Part shown: piece by piece, positions 17,763 through 25,850 of the stretch
How positions within the stretch are numbered: the first letter of the stretch is position 1
Layout of the letters: every line of letters begins with the position of its first letter
Assembly: GCF_013363995.1 (NCBI RefSeq)
Contig: NZ_JABWGO010000003.1
Span: 585,125-649,124 of the forward strand
Direction of reading: 5' to 3'
DNA length: 64,000 nucleotides
From: Nonomuraea rhodomycinica
GTDB taxonomy: Bacteria; Actinomycetota; Actinomycetes; Streptosporangiales; Streptosporangiaceae
Position numbers and translations under genes: made by a program
Notes under the pieces: model-generated
Database searches by the model: none
Told to the model about the DNA's origin: nothing
Seen by the model: only the letters and a program-made list of their open reading frames with translations

Positions 17763-17782
17763 TTTCGGTCTGTGCCGAAATT
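17736..17782 (+). promoter_or_regulatory. Promoter with operator site 6 of 6, overlapping a start codon
   Basis: The -35 TTGACC is at 17736-17741 and the -10 TTAGTT/TAGTTT at about 17759-17765. The operator at 17761-17782 (arm AGTTTCGGTC, centre TG, arm TGCCGAAATT) covers the -10 and the GTG start at 17772. Transcription would begin at or next to the start codon. Confidence 0.75.
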
Positions 17783-18470
17783 CGTCTTCGACGCCCACCG
17801 CCTGATCGGCCCGGTGCCGTTCGACGACCTGCCCGCCGACCCGCGGCCCGAGATGGACCGCCTGGGCATCGACCGGGCGTGCGTGACCCACACGCTCAGC
17901 CTCTACTCCGACCCGAGGGAGGGCAACGACGCCCTCCTGCGGCTGGACGACCCCCGGCTCGTCCCGGTGCCCGTCGTGGTGCCGGGCGTGCCGGGGGCGT
18001 CGGCTCCCTCCGCCCCGGCCGAGGTCCTGGACTGGGGCGCGCCGATGATCCGGCTCTGCCCGGAGCGGCACCGCTTCGACCTCACCGGGCCGGTCGCGCT
18101 GCGCTGGCTGGCCGAGCTGGACCTGCCCGTCGCCGTCGACCTGGACGAGACCTCGCCCGCCCAGCTCCGCACCCTCACCGAACGGCTGCCCGGCCTGCGC
18201 GTCCTGCTGCTCAACCCCGGCTACCGGCGGCTGCGCGCCCTGGCCGAGCTGATGGCCGGGGCGCCGGGCGTGTGGGTGGAGATCGGCACGGTCAACACCC
18301 AGCGCGGCGTCGAGTGGCTGGCCGAGCGGTTCGGGGCCGGGCGGCTCGTGTTCGGCACGGGGGCGCCGGTGGCCGACGACTGCGGGCCGCGCTTCCTGCT
18401 CGACCATCTCGACCTGGAGCCGGCGGACGTCGAGCTGATCGCCGCGGGCTCGCTGGGGAGGCTGCTGTGA
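17772..18470 (+). CDS. Amidohydrolase-family TIM-barrel protein (possibly leaderless)
   Basis: A 232-residue barrel beginning PKFVFDAHRLIGP: the usual HxH is reduced to His-Arg-Leu. Later segments (APMIRLCPERH, LPVAVDLDET, RLVFGTGAPVADD) keep the amidohydrolase-2 order but with weakened metal ligands. The GTG at 17772 has no ribosome site and lies where transcription should begin, so leaderless translation is likely. It overlaps the next gene by 4 bp. Confidence 0.75.
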   Translation: MPKFVFDAHRLIGPVPFDDLPADPRPEMDRLGIDRACVTHTLSLYSDPREGNDALLRLDDPRLVPVPVVVPGVPGASAPSAPAEVLDWGAPMIRLCPERHRFDLTGPVALRWLAELDLPVAVDLDETSPAQLRTLTERLPGLRVLLLNPGYRRLRALAELMAGAPGVWVEIGTVNTQRGVEWLAERFGAGRLVFGTGAPVADDCGPRFLLDHLDLEPADVELIAAGSLGRLL

Positions 18471-19357
18471 CCGGAGACCGGCCGCAGAACCGGGCGGCCA
18501 CCCGTGGGCCGGGCGAGGGGGCCGCGGCGCGTCGGCCGGAAGAGCGGGCCGCCGCGACCCGTCCCCTTCTCGAAAGCCCGGTGCTGGACGCGCACGGGCA
18601 CGTCGGGACCTGGCCCGACTTCCTCATCCCCGACCCGACCGCCGAGGGCCTCGTGGCCACCATGGACCGCGTCGGCGTCACGGCGATGGGCATCAGCCAT
18701 CTGCTGGCCGTCGGCCCCGACGCCGAGCGCGGCAACCGGCTCGCCATGGAGACCGCCGCCCGCTTCCCCGGCAGGTTCGGCGTCTGGCAGGTCCACAACC
18801 CGCACCACCGGACCCCGCTGGTCACCGACGGGGTGTGGGGCGTCAAGCTGCATCCCGACGTCCACCAGTGCCCGCTCGACGACCCCCGCTACGAGCCCGT
18901 CTGGCGGCTCGGCCTGCCGGTGCTCGCCCACGGCCAGACCGGCTCGCCGTGGAGCGACCCCGCGCTGTTCGCCGCCGTCGCCGCCCGCCATCCGGACGTC
19001 CCGCTCCTCATGGGGCACGCCGGGCTCTGGCCGTACGGGTTCGACCGGGCGGCCCGCCTGGCGGACGGCCACCCGAACCTGCATCTCGAGGTGTGCGGCT
19101 CCAGGATCACCGGGCGCTGGATCGCCCGGCTGGCCGCGGCGATCGGCGCCGAGCGGGTGCTGTTCGGCTCCGACGCCTGCTTCCTCGACCTGCGGACCGG
19201 GTACGGCCGGGTCGCCCTGGCCCCGCTCGCCGAGCCGGAGCGGGCGCTGATCCGGGGCGGCAACCTGGCCCGCCTCCTCGGCCCGCGTCTTCTCGCCCCC
19301 CGTCTGGCGGCCCCCGCGCCTGACCGCTCTCCTCACCCCCGAAGGGATCTCCCGTGA
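18467..19357 (+). CDS. Amidohydrolase-family TIM-barrel hydrolase
   Basis: A 296-residue protein. After a 35-residue charged N-terminal extension, PVLDAHGHVGTW gives the HxH motif. GVKLHPDVHQ, VLAHGQTGS, LLMGHAGLW and VLFGSDACF supply the remaining metal and catalytic positions. It is therefore the other clearly intact hydrolase of the group, besides 14120-14848. The GTG start has GGGGAGG upstream and overlaps the previous stop as GTGA. The C terminus (about 25 residues) is Pro/Arg-rich. Likely a lactonase or decarboxylase-like step; substrate unknown. Confidence 0.85.
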   Translation: MTGDRPQNRAATRGPGEGAAARRPEERAAATRPLLESPVLDAHGHVGTWPDFLIPDPTAEGLVATMDRVGVTAMGISHLLAVGPDAERGNRLAMETAARFPGRFGVWQVHNPHHRTPLVTDGVWGVKLHPDVHQCPLDDPRYEPVWRLGLPVLAHGQTGSPWSDPALFAAVAARHPDVPLLMGHAGLWPYGFDRAARLADGHPNLHLEVCGSRITGRWIARLAAAIGAERVLFGSDACFLDLRTGYGRVALAPLAEPERALIRGGNLARLLGPRLLAPRLAAPAPDRSPHPRRDLP

Positions 19358-20529
19358 CGCTCGCCCTGCACGGCGGCACGCCCGTCCGCGCCACCCCGTG
19401 GCCGTCCTGGCCGCCTCCCCTCGACGACGCCCAGCGCGAGCTGGCCGGCAAGGTCCTGGAGAGCGGCCGGTGGGGCGCCACCCAGGGCGGCGGCGTGACC
19501 GACGACCTGGCCGCCGCCTTCGCCGCCAGATCCGCGGCGCCGTACGCGGTGGCCGTCGGCAACGCCACGCTCGGCCTGTTCGCCGCGCTGCGCGGCCTCG
19601 GGGTGGGGCCGGGCGACGAGGTGATCGTGCCCGCCTACACCTTCGTCGCCTCGGCCACCGCCGTGCTGCTCGCCGGCGCCGTACCGGTGATCGCCGACGT
19701 GGACCCGGCCGACCTGCGCCTGTCACCCGACGCCGTACGCGCCGCGCTGACCGGGCGGACCGCCGCCGTCATGCCGGTCCACCTGGCGGGCGGCCCGGCC
19801 GACATGGACCCGCTGAACGCCCTGGCCGAGCGGCACGCGCTGGCCGTCGTCGAGGACGCCGCCCAGGCCCACGGCGCCGAGTACCGCGGCCGGCCCGTCG
19901 GCGGCCTCGGCCACGCGGGCGTCTACAGCTTCCAGGCGAGCAAGGCGATGACCGCCGGCGAGGGCGGGATGATCGTCTGCCGCGACGAGCCGGCGTACGA
20001 GGCGATCTGGTCGGTGTGCAACCTCGGCCGCAGGCTCGGCGGCCAGTGGTACGGCCACCCGAACGTCGGCTGGAACCTGCGGCTCACCGATCTGCAGGCC
20101 GCCCTGCTGCTGCCGTGGCTGGACCGGCTCGACGACGAGATCGCCCGCCGCGAGGCCTTCTGCGCCGCCCTCGAACGCGAGCTGGGCCGCCTCCCGGAGG
20201 CGGCCGGGACCCGCCCGGTGACCGTGGTGCCGCGCGCGCCCGGCACCACCCGCGACTCCCGCCACCTGCTCATGCTGCGGGTGAACGCCCCCGTGGACCG
20301 CGACTTCCTGCTCGCGGCCATGGCGGCCGAAGGGGTGCCGCTCGACGCCGGCTACCCGCCGCTGGGCACGATGGACGCCCTGACCCGGGCGGGGGCGCGC
20401 GCCGAGCCGTGCCCGGCCGCGGAGGCGGCCGCGCGGAGCGTGGTGTGGGTGCGCCAGTCGATGCTCATGGACGAGCCCGCCCGGGCGGCGGACGTCGCCG
20501 AGGCACTCGCCAAGGTCCTCGCCGCCTGA
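19354..20529 (+). CDS. DegT/DnrJ/EryC1/StrS family PLP-dependent enzyme (second copy)
   Basis: A 391-residue sugar-aminotransferase-fold enzyme. VGNATLGLFAALRG is the phosphate-binding region, VVEDAAQAHGA holds the PLP aspartate (about D168) and YSFQASKAMTAGEGG the lysine (about K197). It is closer to the AHBA synthase/scyllo-inosose aminotransferase-like subgroup in its start (LALHGGTPVR) than the DegT protein at 6858. The GTG start overlaps the previous gene as GTGA. It closes the five-gene plus-strand run from 15723. Two different DegT enzymes in one uptake regulon suggest a diamino or acylamino sugar. Confidence 0.85.
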   Translation: MTLALHGGTPVRATPWPSWPPPLDDAQRELAGKVLESGRWGATQGGGVTDDLAAAFAARSAAPYAVAVGNATLGLFAALRGLGVGPGDEVIVPAYTFVASATAVLLAGAVPVIADVDPADLRLSPDAVRAALTGRTAAVMPVHLAGGPADMDPLNALAERHALAVVEDAAQAHGAEYRGRPVGGLGHAGVYSFQASKAMTAGEGGMIVCRDEPAYEAIWSVCNLGRRLGGQWYGHPNVGWNLRLTDLQAALLLPWLDRLDDEIARREAFCAALERELGRLPEAAGTRPVTVVPRAPGTTRDSRHLLMLRVNAPVDRDFLLAAMAAEGVPLDAGYPPLGTMDALTRAGARAEPCPAAEAAARSVVWVRQSMLMDEPARAADVAEALAKVLAA

Positions 20530-20719
20530 GACCCCGCCGCTACCTTGCCGAAGTTGTGGACACCGCAGCCTGTGGGCGGCGCCACAGTACTCGTTGCGGT
20601 TTCGGCCCTGACCGGAGAGACGGGAGACCGAGCGCCGGCCGACGCCACGGTGAGGATGACGGCCATGACCGTGATTCTTCGGAGGTCCTCTGGCAGGGTG
20701 CGCCCGCCAGACCTGCGCG

Positions 20720-21976
20720 TCAGGCCGCGGTGGACGAGAGCCTGCCGCGCACCCAGCCGGCGGCCGCGACGGCGGGCCACAGCCGGGAGGCGAGGTTACG
20801 GACGGCGATGCCTCCGCCCGAGGCGGGGACCATGAGCGCGGCCGCCCGCGCCACGTTGTCCTGCCGCGGGCCGACCAGCTCGCGGTGCGCGGCCTCGTAA
20901 CGGGCGAAGGCACGGACGTGGGCGCCCTCCAGTGCGGCGGCGGGCCCAGAGGCGAGCTCGGCGGCCGCCCCGTAGCCCGGCCCAGTGGCGGGCCCAGCTG
21001 TCGGCGCAGCGGCCGGCTCGGCGGCCAGTGCGGAGGCGAGCTCGGTCGCCAGCGTGTACGCGCCCGCCATGGCCAGCGTGGAGCCGTCGCCGAACAGCGA
21101 CACCGACGAGGCCGCGTCGCCCAGCAGCGCCACGCGCCCGTCGTGCCACCGGTCGATCCGCACCTGGCTGACCGCGTCCAGCCACAGGTCGTCGGAGGCC
21201 ATGGCCTGCTCCAGCAGCTCGGGCACGCGCCAGCCCGCCCCCGCGTACGCCCCGGCCAGGATGCGCCGGTGCTGCTCCAGGTCACGGTGGTCGAAGCCGG
21301 TCAACTCGGGTGAGCGGAAGATGAACGCGGCCAGCGCCCGGCCGCGCACCGGGTGGACCGCGACCATCCGGCCGGGAGTGTTGTGGATCACCACGTGGCG
21401 GTCGTCGTCGGCCGGGCCGTCCAGCGGCACCGTGGCCACGTACAGGCCCGTGTGGCGCACGAACCGGCTCTCGGGGCCGAAGGCGAGGCGGCGGGTCGCC
21501 GAGTGCAGCCCGTCGGCGCCGATCACCAGGTCGAACCGGCGCGGCGCGGCCTCGCCGAAGGCGACCTCCACGCCGTGCCCGTCCTGGCGGAGCGTCGTCA
21601 TGGAGTCGCCGAACAGGTACTCCGCCGAGTCCCGGCCCGCCTCGTACAGGATCGCGGCCAGGTCGGTGCGCGTCACCTCCACCTCCCGGCTGCGGCCGGC
21701 GCGCTGGAGGGCGCGGGTGTTCACCCCGCCCACGCGGCGGCCGGAGCCGTCGACGAACGTCATGCCCGTCGCGGTGGTCGCCGCCGCGCGCAGCCGTTCC
21801 ATCACGCCCATGCGCTCGGCCACCTCCACCGCCGGGCCGCGCACGTCCACCGGGCTGCCGCTGGAGCGCAGGCCGGCGGCCCGCTCCACGACCGTCACCC
21901 GGAAGCCGTGGCACGCCAGCCAGTAGGCCAACGTGGTTCCGGCGATGCCGGCACCGGAGATCAGAACGTGCTTCAT
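20720..21976 (-). CDS. FAD-dependent aromatic-type monooxygenase
   Basis: A 418-residue group A flavoprotein hydroxylase. HVLISGAGIAGTTLAYWLACHGFRVTVVER is the GxGxxG FAD-binding fold; the DG motif appears as DLVIGADGLHSATRR, and LLGDAASSVSLFGDGSTLAMAGAYTLA is the GD motif. An Ala/Gly/Pro-rich insertion of about 40 residues (around residues 305-345) interrupts the usual C-terminal helix region. The ATG at 21976 has AGGAGGA five bases upstream. It is divergent from a TetR gene with two shared operators, so its substrate is probably a xenobiotic or antibiotic inducer. Confidence 0.87.
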   Translation of the reverse strand: MKHVLISGAGIAGTTLAYWLACHGFRVTVVERAAGLRSSGSPVDVRGPAVEVAERMGVMERLRAAATTATGMTFVDGSGRRVGGVNTRALQRAGRSREVEVTRTDLAAILYEAGRDSAEYLFGDSMTTLRQDGHGVEVAFGEAAPRRFDLVIGADGLHSATRRLAFGPESRFVRHTGLYVATVPLDGPADDDRHVVIHNTPGRMVAVHPVRGRALAAFIFRSPELTGFDHRDLEQHRRILAGAYAGAGWRVPELLEQAMASDDLWLDAVSQVRIDRWHDGRVALLGDAASSVSLFGDGSTLAMAGAYTLATELASALAAEPAAAPTAGPATGPGYGAAAELASGPAAALEGAHVRAFARYEAAHRELVGPRQDNVARAAALMVPASGGGIAVRNLASRLWPAVAAAGWVRGRLSSTAA

Positions 21977-22018
21977 GGCGTCCTCCTGGGATCGCTCGAC
22001 AGCGTCACCATCAATGTA

Positions 22019-22081
22019 TGACCAATTTTGAAATCTGGTCAACTGTCGCTCTGAAGATTGACCGAATGTGGCGTCCGGTCA
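22019..22081. promoter_or_regulatory. Paired TetR-type operators in the divergent gap
   Basis: Two sites share the form TGACCR-N11-YGGTCA: TGACCA...TGGTCA at 22019-22041 and TGACCG...CGGTCA at 22059-22081. Their centres are 40 bp apart, about four helical turns. The first faces the monooxygenase, the second the TetR gene. Confidence 0.8.
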
Positions 22082-22085
22082 TACG

Positions 22086-22790
22086 GTGAACCGCGTGGAA
22101 CGACTCCGTGACCCCCGCGACCGGGCCGAACGCGCCACCCGCATCCTCGACGCTGCCGCCGGCCTGCTGCTGCGCCACGGCTACCGGCGCGTGACCATCG
22201 ACGACGTGGCGGCCGGGGCCGAGATCGGCAAGGGCACCGTCTACCTGCACTGGAAGACCCGCGAGCAGCTCTTCGGCGCGGTCTTCACCCGCGAGGTCTG
22301 CCTCGCCATGGACGAACTGCGGCAGGCCCTGCTGGACGACCCGCGCACCTGCCTGCTCCACCGCTTCGCGCGCGTCTACTTCCTGGCCATCGCGCGGCGG
22401 CCCCTGCTGCGCGGGTTCGTGCTGGCCGACCCCGAGCTGATCGGCAAGCTGACCGCCACCCTCGACGAGCGGCACGCCGCGATGGCCCACGGCTATTTCG
22501 ACCTGCTCGTCGGCCACGGCCTGCTCAGCGACGACCTGGGAGCGGAGGAGGCCGGCTTCGCCTACCAGGCCACGTTCGAGGGCTTCCTGCGCGCCTCCGA
22601 CGACGAGCGCGCCTCCGACGAGGAGTGGGAGCGGCGGGCCGACCTGCTCGCGCGCACGGTGCGGCGGGCCTTCGAGAACGACGCGGCCCCGGACGACGCC
22701 GTGGTACGGGAGGTCGCCGACGCGACCGCGGCGCTGCTCACGAAGGTGATCGACGCCGACCTCGCCGACTCGGGCGTCACCGCCGAATAG
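22086..22790 (+). CDS. TetR/AcrR family transcriptional regulator
   Basis: A protein of about 234 residues. The N-terminal helix-turn-helix is ATRILDAAAGLLLRHGYRRVT, then DDVAAGAEIGKGTVYLHW, the classical TetR signature. The C-terminal domain is ligand-binding and not assignable. The second operator ends at 22081, so a start at GTG 22086 (or 22095) is more likely than the GTG at 22068 that lies inside the operator. It probably represses itself and the divergent monooxygenase. Confidence 0.85.
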   Translation: MNRVERLRDPRDRAERATRILDAAAGLLLRHGYRRVTIDDVAAGAEIGKGTVYLHWKTREQLFGAVFTREVCLAMDELRQALLDDPRTCLLHRFARVYFLAIARRPLLRGFVLADPELIGKLTATLDERHAAMAHGYFDLLVGHGLLSDDLGAEEAGFAYQATFEGFLRASDDERASDEEWERRADLLARTVRRAFENDAAPDDAVVREVADATAALLTKVIDADLADSGVTAE

Positions 22791-22798
22791 CCGGCGCG

Positions 22799-22957
22799 GG
22801 ACGGGCGAGGACGGGGCGCGACGGGCGAGGACGGGGCGGGACGGGCGAGGACGGGGCGGGACGGGCGAGGACGGGGCGGGACGGGCGAGGACGGGGCGGG
22901 ACGGGCGAGGACGGGGCGGGACGGGCGAGGACGGGGCGGGACGGGCGAGGACGGGGG
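22799..22957 (+). repeat. Eight tandem 20-bp repeats
   Basis: The unit ACGGGCGAGGACGGGGCGGG is repeated eight times from 22801, nearly without change (one copy has GCGCG, and the last runs into GGGGGCAG). It starts about 10 bp after the TetR stop codon. It has strong strand bias (G on plus, C on minus) and looks like a minisatellite prone to slippage. Confidence 0.95.
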
Positions 22958-23319
22958 CAGGTCGACGGTCTTCGCGTCGCCACGGTGGCGGCACGGCCAT
23001 CGGCTGGTCACCGTACGGGCGACCACATGACCCTTGCGGGCCCGCGCCGAGCCCGCGTTCCCCACCATGGCCCTCGCCGGCCCGGGTTGAGCCGGCGTTC
23101 CCGATCGTGGCCCCGCCGGGCACCGGGGCCGGCGCGGCCGTGATCCGCCGCGGTCGGTGAGGTGCCCTGTGCGAGGCACGCCGTGCGAGGCGGCGAGCCG
23201 AGCTGGGGGAGGCGGCGCAGCGGGCTGTCGTGGCACGCCCGGCCCCGCCGCCGGCGTCACGTGGCGACGCGGGCAGCGGGTGGACGGTGAACGCGGCCCT
23301 GACGGATGCCGCGGCCTCG
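22958..23319. other. Non-coding gap with a 40-bp imperfect repeat
   Basis: No gene was recognised. From 23027 a 40-bp unit (ATGACCCTTGCGGGCCCGCG at its start) recurs at 23067 and, in part, at 23107, with about 70-75 per cent identity by eye. The remainder is G+C-rich sequence without ribosome sites. Confidence 0.55.
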
Positions 23320-24666
23320 TCAGGGAGTGGCGCAGGTGGTGCCGTTGAGGGTGAACCCGGTGGCCGCCGCGGCGTTGCCGGTGTGGGTGGCCTGGAAGCC
23401 GATCTGGGTCGAGCCGCCCGGCGGTATCGAGCCGTTGTAGGAGAGGTTGGCCGCCGTGACCCGGCCGCCGGCCGGCGTGAACGTGGCGTTCCACCCGGAG
23501 GTGATCGTCTGCCCGCCCGGGAGCGTGAACGCGAGCGACCAGCCGTTCACGGCCGAGGAGCCGGTGTTGGTGATGGTGAGGTTCTCGGTCAGGCCGGTGC
23601 CCCAGGCGTTGACGGCGGCGCTGACGCGGCAGGCGCCCTGCCCGCCCCCGGGCGGCGGGGTCGGCGTCGGCGTTGGGGTCGGGGTCGGGGTCGGTGTGGG
23701 TGTCGGAGTGGGCGTCGGGGTCGAGCCGCCGCCGCCGTCGAGGCCGAGGAAGGCGACGGCGTAGGCCACGATGCCGTCCGTCGGCAGGGAGTGGCCGTAC
23801 CCCGCGATGCTGACGCCCTCGACGGTGGCCCGGGTCCCGGGGGTCCCGTACCGGGTGCGCGTCCAGCCCGCGCGCGGCTGGTCGGTGGAGACCGGGGTCT
23901 GGCTCACCCCGTTGAGGTTCGTCCACTGCTTGATCTCTTCGCCGAAGTTCGGGTAGGCCAGCGTGGTGTCCACGGTGCCGTGGAAGAGCTGCATCCGCGG
24001 GTAGCGGCCGGTGTAGCCGGGGTACATCGCCCGCGCCTGGTCGCCCCACTGCTGCGCGGTCTTGATGAGATTGCCGCCGGAGCACCGGCTGTTCCACAGG
24101 GACCCGTCGGTGGTGGCGAAGCATCCGGCCGGCACGCCCGAGAACGCCGCGCCCGCGGCGAACACGTCCGGGTACTCGGCGGCCAGGACGTTGGTCATCA
24201 TCGCGCCCGAGGAGAAACCGCTGACCACGATCCGGGCGGGGTCCACGTTGTAGCGCTGCCGGGCGTAGGCGACCATCGCCATGATGCCGGTCGAGTCGCC
24301 GCCGCCGTCGCGCCGCAGCGCGGCGGGCGTGGACACGTCGAAGCAGTGTCCGTCGCGGGTCGCCTCCGGGACCACGATGACGTACCCGTACCGGTCGGCG
24401 GCGGTGACGTAGTCATGGCCGACGCCGTTGAAGACCCCCGCGGCCGAGCCGGTGCAGTAGTGGACCATGACGAGCAGGGCGGGGCGTGCCGCGACGGTGT
24501 CGGGGACGTAGAGGTACATGTTGAGGTTGGTCGGGTTGGTGCCGAAGTTGGTCACCCGGGTCAGCGACGCGGCGCCGGCGGGCGGGCCCGCGAGGAACAG
24601 GCCCGCGACGATCAGCGACGCCAGGGACACCAGGACGGCCGCCAACCGGCTCGTGCGTGTACGCAT
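23320..24666 (-). CDS. Secreted CE1/PHB-depolymerase-type esterase with C-terminal CBM2
   Basis: A 448-residue modular exoenzyme. Residues 1-33 are a signal peptide ending near AGAA. The alpha/beta-hydrolase domain carries GFSSG (nucleophile about S152), HGTVD (Asp) and GYGHS (His), as in acetyl-xylan/feruloyl esterases and PHB-depolymerase-family enzymes. A linker of about 11 Thr-Pro pairs follows (near 320-345). The final 100 residues (CRVSAAVNAWGTGLTENLTITNTG..., with N-S-W-type strands and a closing Cys) form a family 2 cellulose/xylan-binding module. It probably removes acetyl or feruloyl groups from xylan. The ATG at 24666 follows GGGAGGG. Confidence 0.88.
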   Translation of the reverse strand: MRTRTSRLAAVLVSLASLIVAGLFLAGPPAGAASLTRVTNFGTNPTNLNMYLYVPDTVAARPALLVMVHYCTGSAAGVFNGVGHDYVTAADRYGYVIVVPEATRDGHCFDVSTPAALRRDGGGDSTGIMAMVAYARQRYNVDPARIVVSGFSSGAMMTNVLAAEYPDVFAAGAAFSGVPAGCFATTDGSLWNSRCSGGNLIKTAQQWGDQARAMYPGYTGRYPRMQLFHGTVDTTLAYPNFGEEIKQWTNLNGVSQTPVSTDQPRAGWTRTRYGTPGTRATVEGVSIAGYGHSLPTDGIVAYAVAFLGLDGGGGSTPTPTPTPTPTPTPTPTPTPTPPPGGGQGACRVSAAVNAWGTGLTENLTITNTGSSAVNGWSLAFTLPGGQTITSGWNATFTPAGGRVTAANLSYNGSIPPGGSTQIGFQATHTGNAAAATGFTLNGTTCATP

Positions 24667-24787
24667 GCTCAAGCCCTCCCAGGGGGTCGGCGGGCACCGC
24701 CGCGAAGGGTGCTGTGAGCGTTGACAACCATGCTGCCGACTCCGTCCTTCGGTGAGGCGTGCGGGGCGGTGGTGGTGTGCCCGGGAG

Positions 24788-24815
24788 CAAATACGACCCC
24801 CGCCGGAGCCGTCAA
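24788..24815 (-). promoter_or_regulatory. Putative promoter of the esterase gene
   Basis: On the minus strand, TTGACG (24815-24810) and TATTTG (24793-24788) are separated by 16 bp, about 120 bp upstream of the ATG. Confidence 0.5.
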
Positions 24816-24902
24816 GCGCCTGTACGGGGCCGGCGCACCGGGCGGGCGGGTCGTCCGCCGTCCTGGCTGCGCGTCGTCACGCCCGCCCCGGGTGGGCGAC
24901 GA

Positions 24903-25028
24903 TGAAAGTTTCACGCGTGCGCGCTGGACGCCACCGCTGCGTCGGTCCTGGACGAAACTTTCGGAATTCAAGAGGCCGCTCGGCACAGGTAGGGGATGCC
25001 TGAACGACGATGGTCGCCGAAAGTTTCT
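24903..25028. promoter_or_regulatory. Three xylanase-type boxes (CGAAASTTTCG)
   Basis: TGAAAGTTTCA at 24903-24913, CGAAACTTTCG at 24953-24963 and CGAAAGTTTCT at 25018-25028. Palindromes of this form are described upstream of xylanase genes in Streptomyces and relatives. They lie upstream of the esterase. A GGGAG-N3-TTCCC sequence at about 25051, like a CebR-type box, is nearby. Confidence 0.65.
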
Positions 25029-25734
25029 GTCTGTGGGCTTGACACGTTTCGGGAGCCGTTCCCACACTGAGGCTCCGAGACGGCTTCCCCGCCGGCGTCG
25101 GTGGTGGACGGCGGGGCCGCACTTCGTGACGCGAGCCGGAGACGGGCCGCGCGCCGGCGCCGCCTCCCGCGCGTGTCAACACCAGAGGGGAGGGGCTGGT
25201 ACTGGACCGATGACAAGCAGCGCTTGCCGGCTGCGACGGAGGCTGTTCCCGGCATGGGTCGCGCTCCAGTTGCTGCCAGCAGACAGGAGGCGTCGCTACT
25301 CCATCCTGAGCTGCGTGATCGTCGGCGCCCTTCTGGAGCGGCCCTGAGAACCGCCATCAGCCAGTCTCTGACATCCAACTCTTCGATCGCCCCTTCAGGG
25401 AGAGACCTGCTGGAGCGCACGCTCCGCCACCGCAGGTGTATGGGGGCCGCTCACCATGTCGGGCGACCGGCACGACGCGCCGTCGGCGTTTCTCGTCTCT
25501 TGACGATCGGGCACTTGGGCGACAGCAGCGACCAGTGGTGCTGCGACACGTCCTGGGATCCTTGCCTCCGCCGGAATGTGTCTGAGATGGCAGATCAAGG
25601 CGAGCTGGGCGCGGTCGCCTTCGGCGAGCCTGCCATCGCCGACGGCACGGCGTGGCCGATGGCTTCCCGACGGCGAGGTGGCACAGCCGAGCATCGCGAC
25701 CGCAACGTGGCGGCAGCGATGCTCACCTATTTCG
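25029..25734. other. Long stretch without a recognised gene, lower G+C
   Basis: A frame stays open here and runs into the lipoprotein gene, but its translation shows no family motif and no ribosome site. A TTGACA at 25039-25044 may be a plus-strand -35 box. Composition is visibly less G+C-rich than the sequence before 24,700, marking the left side of an accessory block. A decayed gene cannot be excluded. Confidence 0.45.
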
Positions 25735-25752
25735 GAGCCCGTGCTCTAATAA
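25735..25752. promoter_or_regulatory. GAGC-type palindromic element, copy 1
   Basis: GAGCCCGTGCTC followed directly by TAATAAT, which could serve as a -10 box. It matches elements at 30531 and 32578 over about 20 bp with a few changes. It precedes the lipoprotein gene by about 100 bp. Confidence 0.6.
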
Positions 25753-25850
25753 TGAACCGCACTTGCCGTCCGGCACCCTCCCGGCCGACCTCGTCGCAGG
25801 TATCTCCGCGACTTGACGCGCCAGGACGAGACAGAAAGCTGAAGCCAGCC

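Noticed and set aside
15759..18407. Very long minus-strand open frames opposite the propeller and hydrolase genes
   Set aside because: Third-position G+C bias of the true plus-strand genes explains them; they lack start signals and recognisable domains.
22799..22957. CRISPR-like array
   Set aside because: Units are contiguous without spacers and only 20 bp long.
22777..23124. Minus-strand frames with Arg-Pro-Ser-Arg-Pro-Val repeats
   Set aside because: They are translations of the 20-bp tandem repeat, not a protein repeat family.
25101..25850. N-terminal extension or separate gene in frame with the lipoprotein
   Set aside because: No motif or ribosome site, and the promoter-like element at 25735 lies inside it; the signal peptide fits a start at 25851.
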